Part shown: positions 1 through 7,432 of the stretch, piece after piece
Layout: each line of letters begins with the position of its first letter
Position numbering within the stretch: position 1 is the first letter of the stretch
NCBI RefSeq assembly: GCF_009725985.1
Contig: NZ_RCNR01000003.1
Span: 1 to 64,000 of the forward strand
Direction of reading: 5' to 3'
DNA length: 64,000 nt
Source: Zobellia amurskyensis
GTDB lineage: Bacteria > Bacteroidota > Bacteroidia > Flavobacteriales > Flavobacteriaceae
The notes under the pieces: generated by a model
Databases searched by the model: none
Seen by the model: only the letters and a program-made list of their open reading frames with translations
What the model was told of the DNA's origin: nothing
Program-made: the position numbers and the translations under genes

Positions 1-2
1 TG

Positions 3-146
3 CTCCAAGGTAAACATATCGGAGCACTGGACATTGGCAATGGTATTTGGAGGGTGTTTTATAGAAACGTATTTTTAGGATACTTTGATGAACATGTGTT
101 TAGAAAGAAAGAACAATCAGTAAGGTTAGAAACTAACTTAGTGTAA
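3..146 (+). CDS. C-terminal end of an IS481-like transposase (partial)
   Basis: An open frame runs in from the left edge and stops with TAA at 144-146. It encodes 47 residues containing GIWRVFYRNVFLGYFDE, which resembles the conserved tail of IS481/InsO-type DDE transposases (GIW-V---LGYFD). The catalytic core lies outside the window, so I cannot tell whether the element is intact. No clear terminal inverted repeat is visible in the 80 bases after the stop. It supports the view that the left edge of the window is mobile DNA. Confidence 0.65.
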   Translation, partial: LQGKHIGALDIGNGIWRVFYRNVFLGYFDEHVFRKKEQSVRLETNLV

Positions 147-224
147 ACGCTAATCTATAACTTTTGTAAACAATGTATATTAACGAACAGTTGAAAAAAT
201 GAGGAAAATAAAGAAGAAAACAAT

Positions 225-629
225 ATGAATAAGATTATACTCACTGTCATTATCTTACTGACAACAATGGGTTCAATTGCTCAATCCTTATCCGAAAACA
301 ATCCAGAAACTATTAATCAGAACGTTGAAAAAGAGATATTGACCTATCGTCTTTTTCCAACCCAAAATATGTGGACTTTTATAAAGCTGAATACTCGAAA
401 CGGCAAGATGTGGCAAGTTCAATATTCGATGGATGTAAATAAGAGATTTGAATCAAATTTGAGTCTTATATCTTTAGTAGACATAGATTATGAAGTTGAT
501 AACAGATTTACACTTTATCCAACTCAAAACACTTGGAATTTTATTCTTCTTGACCAAATTGACGGAAGAACTTGGCAAGTACAATGGTCAATTGACTATG
601 GAAAAAGAGGAATAATGCGAATTAATTAA
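225..629 (+). CDS. Small secreted protein with two tandem YPTQN/WQVQ repeats
   Basis: This 134-residue protein starts with a Sec signal peptide (residues 1 to about 20, ending IAQS) and is otherwise soluble, so it should be periplasmic or secreted. The mature part consists of two copies of a roughly 30-residue unit, residues 41-70 and 93-124. Each carries FPTQN or YPTQN, then TWNF/MWTF, then a G-K/R-x-WQVQ core. The repeats look like paired beta hairpins around conserved Trp residues. I recognise no enzyme motif, and a binding or surface role is only a guess. It stands alone beside a transposase tail, consistent with cargo of a mobile region. Confidence 0.6.
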   Translation: MNKIILTVIILLTTMGSIAQSLSENNPETINQNVEKEILTYRLFPTQNMWTFIKLNTRNGKMWQVQYSMDVNKRFESNLSLISLVDIDYEVDNRFTLYPTQNTWNFILLDQIDGRTWQVQWSIDYGKRGIMRIN

Positions 630-752
630 TGAACTCAAAAAGTTAAGGCACAACACGTATAAGCATAATAACCGAAGATCCGACTGAAAGATAGGGTTAG
701 GTGTATTTTACAGATTGACATGTAAAAAGAAGAGTTAGAAACTGATTTCTTA

Positions 753-1199
753 CTATCGTTTTCCGTGAACCACTGGACTAAATAAATAAACCAAATTACC
801 CGTCAAGACATCATAATAGGGAGTTCTCCCCGTAGCATCTTTTCCAAGATTTTTAATAGGTAAATACTGGGATTTAATCAAAGTTTTAAGTTCTTGAATA
901 TCTCTTTTTGTTGCCGGTTTGTTTTCTGCTGAGGTAAGTATGGTTTTTGCAAGTTCTACAACTGCTACTCCGGTGGCTGCATTTCCTACTCCGGCCAGGG
1001 ACATTTTTTCGCCAGTAGTTGTCTTTGGTATTTGTAATCCCTCGTTATTGAGCTTTGTAAGTGCTTGATTTTTGTTTTTATCCCGCTGTTTGGATTGCCA
1101 GTTACGACTGCGACAAGAATTACTGCAGAATTTTTGAGCTCCTCTCCTTGTTGGTGTAAAATCACCACCACAATAGGAACAAATTTCTCTTCTTTTCAT
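753..1199 (-). CDS. Zinc-ribbon protein of unknown function next to an integrase
   Basis: The 148-residue product opens with a zinc ribbon (CSYCGG, then FCSNSCR at about residues 8-30) of the type found in small DNA- or RNA-associated proteins. A Gly/Ala-rich hydrophobic stretch follows at about residues 66-88 (SLAGVGNAATGVAVVELA), then a polar C-terminus. It is the last gene of a minus-strand series starting with the recombinase at 3287. Its start codon lies directly beside the perfect palindrome at 1200-1237, so initiation or transcription may be controlled by that dyad. Function is unknown; a helper or regulator of the mobile element is inference from position. Confidence 0.6.
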   Translation of the reverse strand: MKRREICSYCGGDFTPTRRGAQKFCSNSCRSRNWQSKQRDKNKNQALTKLNNEGLQIPKTTTGEKMSLAGVGNAATGVAVVELAKTILTSAENKPATKRDIQELKTLIKSQYLPIKNLGKDATGRTPYYDVLTGNLVYLFSPVVHGKR

Positions 1200-1237
1200 A
1201 ATTATACGTAAATTAAACGTTTAATTTACGTATAATT
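1200..1237. repeat. Perfect 38-bp loopless palindrome
   Basis: The 18-base left arm attatacgtaaattaaac (1201-1218) is followed without a spacer by its exact reverse complement (1219-1236), and the flanking a/t pair at 1200 and 1237 extends it by one. It fills the gap between the ORF ending at 1241 and the start codon of the ORF at 1199. On the minus strand no T-run follows, so it is not a terminator for that direction. On the plus strand it is followed by seven T (1237-1243 region), but no plus-strand gene precedes it. An operator for a dimeric protein, or an RNA hairpin masking the start, are the likeliest roles. Confidence 0.8.
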
Positions 1238-1240
1238 TTT

Positions 1241-1975
1241 TTATTGTTCATTAGAATTAATATTGAAAATACGCTTCAATAAGAGGACTTCAGCCTCGTT
1301 TTCCGATATTATTGGGGTCTTTTTAGCTTTCTTTATAGCAGGTGACTCGAAGTTTTGGTCTTCTATTTTTTCCACGGATTCATTTATACCATCTAAAGTT
1401 CCGGGAATAACCGTTTCTTTCGTGTGATGTGATATTGATAAGTTCGGAAATGAAGATTCTATGATGTTTATAACATTGAAATTACTCTTTGGTATATTCT
1501 CCTTTTCTGGATAAAAGTGTTTCAAAAGCGTCTTAAAATGAGTATTGAAATTATTGAATTGCAAGAGAAACAATCCTTTGGTGTTATCGTCTATAGGCAG
1601 GATTTGGATGAGATTGTCGTTCATCCATTTAGCTATATAAAGCAAACATTCCGTTTGCTCAAAATAATTCTCCAAAATATAGCTGAACTCTAATATATTG
1701 GATTCGGATTTCTTGCTTAATAATAGAAATATATTTCTTTTTAAAGAAGCACCTTTTAGTATTGCTTTATTGTTATCTCTATTAGATTTGTAGATAACAG
1801 GTCCTTTTAAATAATCTACAACTAATACTTTGTTCCGGAATTTCTGAAAATCGAGTTCCTTATAGTTGTCTATAAACTCTGATGCGACCTTATTGTTCGG
1901 TATATAGAATAATAAATCCTCCCATAGAGCTGGGATTAAGCTTTTATAGAAACTTTCTGATTCAGTTTTATTCAT
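1241..1975 (-). CDS. Unrecognised protein translationally coupled to the recombinase
   Basis: This 244-residue protein has no motif I recognise. It is rich in Asn, Lys, Ile and Leu with several aromatic helical segments in the first 170 residues, followed by a polar, acidic/Lys-rich tail. There is no signal peptide or clear membrane segment. Its ATG (1973-1975) overlaps the last codons and stop (1968-1970) of the recombinase reading frame, so the two were built to be translated together. The context suggests an accessory protein of a site-specific recombination element. Coding confidence rests on length, the start overlap and composition like its neighbours. Confidence 0.6.
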   Translation of the reverse strand: MNKTESESFYKSLIPALWEDLLFYIPNNKVASEFIDNYKELDFQKFRNKVLVVDYLKGPVIYKSNRDNNKAILKGASLKRNIFLLLSKKSESNILEFSYILENYFEQTECLLYIAKWMNDNLIQILPIDDNTKGLFLLQFNNFNTHFKTLLKHFYPEKENIPKSNFNVINIIESSFPNLSISHHTKETVIPGTLDGINESVEKIEDQNFESPAIKKAKKTPIISENEAEVLLLKRIFNINSNEQ

Positions 1976-3287
1976 CTACTGACTTTAACATAGTTGAATA
2001 ATCTGCGGGTAATTCCGCATCTATATCGCGTAAATATTTCTCCAATGCGGTCATGGAGGAGTGGCCGGTTATCAGCATTAGTTTACTCTTAGCTTCGAAA
2101 GGGGAGGAGTTCTTAATCAGGCTCCTGTATACTTTAGTAATATAAGTATGTCTAAAACTGTATAGTCCATAGTCCGGACCTAAGTTGAAATAATCCTTGA
2201 CGACTTTTTTAAACCGTTTCGTAAAATAGTCCCTTCTATTAACAAGGGCCGCCTCTCATTCTCCTCCAATTTTGTCAGGTGTAAACAATAGACCTTCTTT
2301 GTCCAATTTGTTAAGATCTGGTAAATCGCTCCATAGCAGCTCTGGTATGATTTTCGTCTTCAAAGGACTGTTTTTAGCTTTTACCTGTAGTTTTTTGTGT
2401 TTCAGGTCCAAATCCTTGACTTTTAATCTACATACTTCGATTGGACGTAAAAAGTTATAAGAAATGAACTTAATATAGAGGAGTAATATAGGATCTTCTA
2501 TCTCCAAATAATCGAATATCTTTTCTTGTAAATCCTGAGAGTACGTTTTATTTCGTTCAGGAATCGATTTTAAAGGAGGTATTTTTTTAATAAAGTTTTG
2601 TCCAATAATATCGTTATCTACCAATACTTGAATTATACTACTAAGGTCCGTTCGGAAATTATTTCTGTTTCGTGGACCTGTCCTATCCAAAACATCATTT
2701 AAAAACGTTGTTACTACCTTCTTGTCTAAATCTGTTATATTTTTTATTTCGGGGCGATTGACCTTTAACCATTTCAAGAAATTTTTGATTTTATTCTCAT
2801 AGCCCCTTTTTGTGGTTGCGCTTAAAATTTTTTCTTTAAGCTTCAGTCCAAAATCAAAAGCTTCTTCAACTGTCATTTTTGGTTCGTCTGAAACAGCTTC
2901 TGAATTTTTGTTTTCGTCCTTGGATAGATTTTGAGTAGAGGTTATTTCATTTTTGGAACGTAACTGATGGTGCAATTCGGAATTATCCGCATATGGGCTA
3001 TAACCCTTTTTTAGCAATCTTAGTAGAACCTTTCGGTAGGTAACCAATATGGACAATCTATCTTCTTTTGTGTGGTATTTGTTAGCATCTCCATAAAAGG
3101 GAGTTTGCCGTACTAGCTTTCCACTTTTCGGGTTACGGAAAGAAAAATAAACATACCAGCGTTTTTTCAAATCGCCGTTCGCCGAATATATTTTAGGGTT
3201 GGAAAAGTTTCGCTTTACAGACAAATCGTATGCACTTTCGTATTCATTCTTGTATTCAAAGGTAAGCAACTCCTTAAAATTAGGCAT
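1968..3287 (-). pseudogene. Tyrosine recombinase (integrase) interrupted by an in-frame TGA
   Basis: Read from 3287, the frame gives a core-binding (SAM-like) domain at about residues 130-240. The catalytic domain then starts with the first catalytic Arg in FLRPIEVCRLK and a Lys-bearing beta hairpin (AKNSPLKTKIIPE). After residue 343 (IGGE) the codon is TGA at 2256-2258. The same frame then stays open to TAA at 1968-1970 and encodes the rest: YSFRHTYIT (second Arg), ITGHSS, and EKYLRD with the nucleophile Tyr. I expect a Trp at this point in related integrases (GEW), so TGG to TGA is a one-base change. Without readthrough the product lacks three catalytic residues and is inactive. The gene sits 54 bp from a partial tRNA-Met, as expected for an integrase and its attachment site. 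Confidence 0.85.
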
Positions 3288-3341
3288 AAAAAAACGGTTT
3301 AGTGAAAACTAAACCGTTGTCTTTGAATACGTTAATCTTAG

Positions 3342-3389
3342 TAGCGGGGACTGGACTCGAACCAGCGACCTTCGGGTTATGAGCCCGAA
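3342..3389 (-). other. 3' half of tRNA-Met (CAT): probable attachment-site remnant
   Basis: On the minus strand this stretch gives an intact anticodon arm (TCGGG-CTCATAA-CCCGA, anticodon CAT), variable loop, T-arm with GGTTCGAGTCC, the acceptor 3' strand CCCCGCT and discriminator A. The required 5' acceptor strand AGCGGGG and a D-arm are absent upstream (to the right), so it is not a working tRNA. Tyrosine recombinases commonly use tRNA 3' halves as att cores, and the broken integrase starts 54 bp away. CCA is not encoded. Confidence 0.75.
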
Positions 3390-3922
3390 GACAAGGGTCG
3401 GGTCTATTGAAGCTTATTGCCCGAAATGTAATTTTACGGAGTGCAGGGTAATGTGCTGAACGGATATATAAGCACAAGATATTATGAGTTCGGTAAGATA
3501 TAGTTTGAGCTATTGGGCAAACCTTTAAACATAATGTGTAATTCTGAATGTTTTTATTGTTTAATTATCCAATAGTTGTTTCAAGTTTAACACATATTCC
3601 CTCTTATTTCTCTCGTTTTAAACTGTTCGGTTTGTAAGGGGAAGGTCATGAAGTTAGCGTTGCTATTTGTTGGAGTAAAAATTTAATCTATCATGTTAGT
3701 ACTTAAAAAAACTCAGTTTTAGAGAAGTATTGAAAACAACTATAACCATGGGGTAATTCTAATATATTAGAGATATTGAGAAGAAGATTAGTGAGTGTAA
3801 AGTAACGGTTGGACTCAGGTATTTTCAATTAAAACAACCACTAATGAAAATTAATGGTTGTTTTACACATCTTAAGCTTGGTTATCATTAAATAAACTCT
3901 GATGAAATTTTATACAGATAGA
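3390..3922. other. Intergenic region with an IS-end-like motif
   Basis: No gene is supported in these 533 bases. The right flank of the tRNA remnant is not tRNA sequence. At 3616-3645 there is a motif built on AAACTGTTCGGTTT followed by a G-rich run (AAGGGGAAGG). A close relative lies at 24587-24620 and a weaker one at 58981-59006. The terminator of the sugar operon lies at 3831-3864. Confidence 0.5.
3831..3864 (-). terminator. Terminator of the susCD-GH20 unit
   Basis: Arms at 3831-3845 and 3850-3864 (core AACAACCA/TGGTTGTT) pair over 15 bp with one mismatch around a GAAA loop. In minus-strand sense the stem runs into TTTT and then AATTGAAAA. It lies 59 bp past the GH20 stop codon at 3923, the right place to end that transcript. 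Confidence 0.7.
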
Positions 3923-5623
3923 TTATTCAAAAACGTGTTTGGCATAATTTAATTCCATTTTATCATATATACCTTTAAATCTATCAAGTCTTTGAAGAAA
4001 TTCTTGGTAGTCTTCAGAAGCATTCGGTGACGACCAGGCAACTTCAGAAATTGCCGTCATGCGAGGTAGCAACATGTACTCTGCATAATCAGGGGTGCTG
4101 ATATATTCGGTCCATAAGTTGGCCTGAACACCCCAAATATGTTTTTGTTCATTGCTTGAAAGTTCTTTTGGTAAAGGATCGAACATATAAACATCTTTAA
4201 CCGTATTCGGACCTCTACCACCAATGGCCAGTGGTTCGCTGGCAAAGTTTTTATCTTGGTAATAGTCAAAATAGCAAGGCTCTCTTGGTGAAATAATAAC
4301 GGGGTGGCCTTGCTTTGCCGCCTCGATTCCACCTGTAAGTCCGCGCCATGACATAACGGTAGCATTGGGTGCCAAACCTCCTTCAAGAATCTCGTCCCAA
4401 CCTATGATTCGCTTCCCTTTACTGTTAACAAACTTTTCCATATGATTAATGAAGTGACTCTGAAGACCATTTTCTCCTTCTAAATCATCATCCGCAATTT
4501 TCTTTTGGCAGTTAGGGCAACGCTTCCAGTTATCTTTTCTACACTCGTCACCGCCTATATGAATATATTCTGAAGGAAAAAGGTCTATTACTTCACTTAA
4601 AACATTCTCATAGAAGGTATACGTGCTCTCCTTTCCAGCGCACAGAACATCGGTTTTAATACCCCACGATTCTTGAACAACCTTTTTTGTGCCATTTGCC
4701 ATAAGCTCCTTTGTAGCTTCGGAAATTATGTTCTCGTTCATTGGGGTTTTCTCTTCGGGGAAACAACTCAAAAAGGGATATGAGGCTATGGCCGCACCAT
4801 TATGACCGGGCATATCTATCTCCGGTATAATTGTAATGTGTTTCTTTTTGGCATATTCGATTACCTCCTTTATTTGTTCTTGAGTATAGAATCCGCCGTG
4901 TTTTTTGTTATCACTTTCCGTTCCGGGAGTTTGGCCTATTTCCGTACCGTTTCGCCATGCACCTACCTCAGTAAGTTTAGGGTATTTTTTAATTTCAATT
5001 CTCCAACCTTGGTCTTCCGTTAGATGCCAATGAAATATATTCATTTTGTGTAAAGCTATTAAATCAATGAACTGCTTTACGAAAGCAACGTCATAAAAAT
5101 AACGGCCCGTATCCAGCATCATACCTCGATATGCAAACCGAGGCGCATCTTCGATTTTTGTAGCAGGTACAACAAACATTTCTTCTCCATCTACCGTTTG
5201 CTTGGTAATTAATTGCCTTAAAGTTTCAATACCATAGAATATTCCGGTTGAGGTTTTTCCCTTGATGGTTATTTTGTCGTATCCTACTTCAAGTACATAA
5301 CCTTCTTCTTCACTCACTTCATCAGAGATTTTAAGCTCAATAAGATGTTGACCTTCGGAATTATTCAATATATCATCAGCAGAAAGCTCCTCTACAACAC
5401 CTAATATTCCCACTAAATAATCAGCCTCATTTTCAAGCGACGCAGAACTATTGATAACAACGTTTTCGTCTAGAGCAAAAACACCTAAATTCTTGGTTAA
5501 ATTACTTGGTTTGGGAATAATACCATAAGCCTTTTCGCTAGCAGTAACATCTTTATATCTATCATAATTTTCTGCACAACTAAAGCTTAAGAGAATAATG
5601 CTTAAAAATAGAATTCTTTTCAT
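3923..5623 (-). CDS. GH20 beta-N-acetylhexosaminidase lipoprotein
   Basis: The 566-residue protein has a type II signal peptide with lipobox LSFSC (Cys at about 16), so it should be a membrane-anchored, probably surface-exposed, enzyme. An N-terminal GH20b-like domain (about 35-160) precedes the GH20 barrel, whose signature YRGMMLDTGRYF starts near residue 165. HWHLTEDQGWRIE follows, and the catalytic Asp-Glu pair lies in HIGGDECR. Family members release terminal GlcNAc or GalNAc from the non-reducing end by substrate-assisted catalysis. It is the last gene of the susC-susD-GH20 unit, 38 bp after susD, and is followed by a terminator. Which linkage it cuts cannot be read from sequence; length and motifs are normal. 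Confidence 0.93.
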   Translation of the reverse strand: MKRILFLSIILLSFSCAENYDRYKDVTASEKAYGIIPKPSNLTKNLGVFALDENVVINSSASLENEADYLVGILGVVEELSADDILNNSEGQHLIELKISDEVSEEEGYVLEVGYDKITIKGKTSTGIFYGIETLRQLITKQTVDGEEMFVVPATKIEDAPRFAYRGMMLDTGRYFYDVAFVKQFIDLIALHKMNIFHWHLTEDQGWRIEIKKYPKLTEVGAWRNGTEIGQTPGTESDNKKHGGFYTQEQIKEVIEYAKKKHITIIPEIDMPGHNGAAIASYPFLSCFPEEKTPMNENIISEATKELMANGTKKVVQESWGIKTDVLCAGKESTYTFYENVLSEVIDLFPSEYIHIGGDECRKDNWKRCPNCQKKIADDDLEGENGLQSHFINHMEKFVNSKGKRIIGWDEILEGGLAPNATVMSWRGLTGGIEAAKQGHPVIISPREPCYFDYYQDKNFASEPLAIGGRGPNTVKDVYMFDPLPKELSSNEQKHIWGVQANLWTEYISTPDYAEYMLLPRMTAISEVAWSSPNASEDYQEFLQRLDRFKGIYDKMELNYAKHVFE

Positions 5624-5660
5624 ATTTTCATTTATTTGGAAAATTTGGTTTTGGTAGAAA

Positions 5661-7421
5661 TTAATACCCGGGATTTTGGGTAAGATTAGAATTCAACAAC
5701 CTATCTTCTTCTGGAATAGGAAAAAGATATTGACGCTCCGGAAAAGTTGTAACGTTTAACGTACGGCAATACCCGGCATTCAATAAATTAGAGAAATCAG
5801 GAAGCCCATCTTCTCCTATTTCTGGTGTTTGACCCCAAAACCATAGTCCTTCATTCACCAAGTCATCCATTAACGGGCCTGTTGGCGCAACACTAACTTC
5901 TGCATCTGCAGTAACATTTAAAAGACCATAAGTGAAACCTGTAAGCGCCTTCTCTGCCAACCTCCATCTAATAAGATCCATGTATCTACGACCTTCAAAT
6001 GCAAGTTCTGCCCTTCGCTCATTTCGCACCTTGTACCGTAATTCGGTTTGGTCCGTAGTTGCAATTGCAGGATTTTCAAAACTGGAATTTGTATAAGCTC
6101 TATTTCTTACCATATTCATAGCATCTAAAACAGATTGGTCTATTTCGTTCAACTCAATTTTAGCTTCGGCATACATGAGAAGCACATCGGCATAACGAAT
6201 GACAATTAAGTCTGGATCTGTTCGGTAATCTTTCCAATCTTTAGTTACACCCTTTTTAAATAAAAGACCATTGAATGCCGCAAAAGCCCCAATAGACCTA
6301 GTGTCTTGGTTTTTAATTACAACATTGTTTTCAAAATCAATTACCTCTTTACTTTCCGGGTGTGGATTGTACTCAATATCCATAAAATTGGACCCGTCTT
6401 TAGGCTCTAGACCATCTCCATCTTCCAAAGACCCAAACGGGGCAATGGTAGCCAACAAACGCGGATCCCTGTTCTTAAATGGATTTTTCGGGTCAAAAAG
6501 AGGTGATTCGTCCACAGGTAGACCGTCTACACATTCATACGATGCCAAAAGTTCCCAAGTTGGGTTTCGCCCTGCAAAACCACCGTGATTTCTAGGTAAA
6601 AAGTCTCGGACGTTATCGTTTCTGATAACATTCAAATCTGTGTTTCTGGCAATATGAAAAATGGTTTCAACTGAATTCTTCGTGGTCGGCTCAAAAAGCT
6701 CAGCGTAGTTTGGGTACAGCTCGTATAAGCCTAAATCCATGACATTTTTGGATGCTTCCGCAGCTATTTCATAATCCCCCATGTATAATGCCAAACGAGC
6801 TTTCATTGCATAAGCTGCCCCTTTTGTTGCGTATTCTAACCCGTTATAGGACAATGGAAGGGATGCTGCCGCATTGTCATAATAGGTATATAATTTCTGT
6901 TTGATGATCTCTTTTGAAGTTCGTTCAATGTCAAAAGATTCATCTATACTTAACTCATCTTCATAGAAAGGCACATCACCAAAATGAGTAATAAGATAAG
7001 AGTAGTACGAAGCCCTCAAAAAATCGGCCTCACCCCTATATTGTTCGGCTTCTTCTGCGCTTAAAACGGTTTGGTTCTCTAATTGACTTACTACAACTAA
7101 AACCCGGGCGATAGCTTTGTAAAGATTTGACCAATCTGTATTTGACTTGGCGTATTCAGAAGAAATATTGCCAGCTTTTATGGCATTTAAAACATCTCGG
7201 CGTTGCCAATCATCGTCCATACCCTCATAAACTTCATCCAAGGGCCAGAACACTTCTCGGTAACCTTCATTTAAAGATTGTCTAAACTGGTCTTTGGTTT
7301 GATACCAAGTTGCAGAGCTCGCCGCATCTTCTTGAACCAAGTCGAGTTCAGTACAAGAGTTGAAGAGAAGACCTACAGCAAAAAATAATGTATAGCCTAT
7401 TTTATGAATATATTCTTTCAT
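5661..7421 (-). CDS. susD: SusD/RagB-family surface glycan-binding lipoprotein
   Basis: This 586-residue lipoprotein (lipobox LFNSC near residue 23) has the SusD/RagB architecture: N-terminal TPR-like helices (RGEADFLRASYYSYLITHFGDVPFY), the conserved AKARLALYMGDYEIAAE repeat, and the C-terminal block RNERRAELAFEGRRYMDLIRW followed by FPIPEEDRLLN. SusD proteins sit as lids on the SusC channel and bind oligosaccharides on the cell surface. Only 11 bp separate it from susC upstream, and GH20 follows. A HexNAc-containing ligand is inferred from the neighbouring enzymes. Confidence 0.93.
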   Translation of the reverse strand: MKEYIHKIGYTLFFAVGLLFNSCTELDLVQEDAASSATWYQTKDQFRQSLNEGYREVFWPLDEVYEGMDDDWQRRDVLNAIKAGNISSEYAKSNTDWSNLYKAIARVLVVVSQLENQTVLSAEEAEQYRGEADFLRASYYSYLITHFGDVPFYEDELSIDESFDIERTSKEIIKQKLYTYYDNAAASLPLSYNGLEYATKGAAYAMKARLALYMGDYEIAAEASKNVMDLGLYELYPNYAELFEPTTKNSVETIFHIARNTDLNVIRNDNVRDFLPRNHGGFAGRNPTWELLASYECVDGLPVDESPLFDPKNPFKNRDPRLLATIAPFGSLEDGDGLEPKDGSNFMDIEYNPHPESKEVIDFENNVVIKNQDTRSIGAFAAFNGLLFKKGVTKDWKDYRTDPDLIVIRYADVLLMYAEAKIELNEIDQSVLDAMNMVRNRAYTNSSFENPAIATTDQTELRYKVRNERRAELAFEGRRYMDLIRWRLAEKALTGFTYGLLNVTADAEVSVAPTGPLMDDLVNEGLWFWGQTPEIGEDGLPDFSNLLNAGYCRTLNVTTFPERQYLFPIPEEDRLLNSNLTQNPGY

Positions 7422-7432
7422 CTTTATATTTT

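Noticed and set aside
1200-1243. The palindrome as a plain rho-independent terminator
   Set aside because: On the minus strand, where the flanking genes run, no T-run follows, and no plus-strand gene ends before it.
3342-3420. A complete tRNA-Met gene
   Set aside because: The 5' acceptor strand and D-arm that would pair with the visible 3' half are absent from the upstream sequence.
3280-3477. A 65-codon minus-strand ORF over the partial tRNA
   Set aside because: It simply translates the tRNA remnant and flanking DNA; its tail resembles the typical spurious peptide from a tRNA T-arm.
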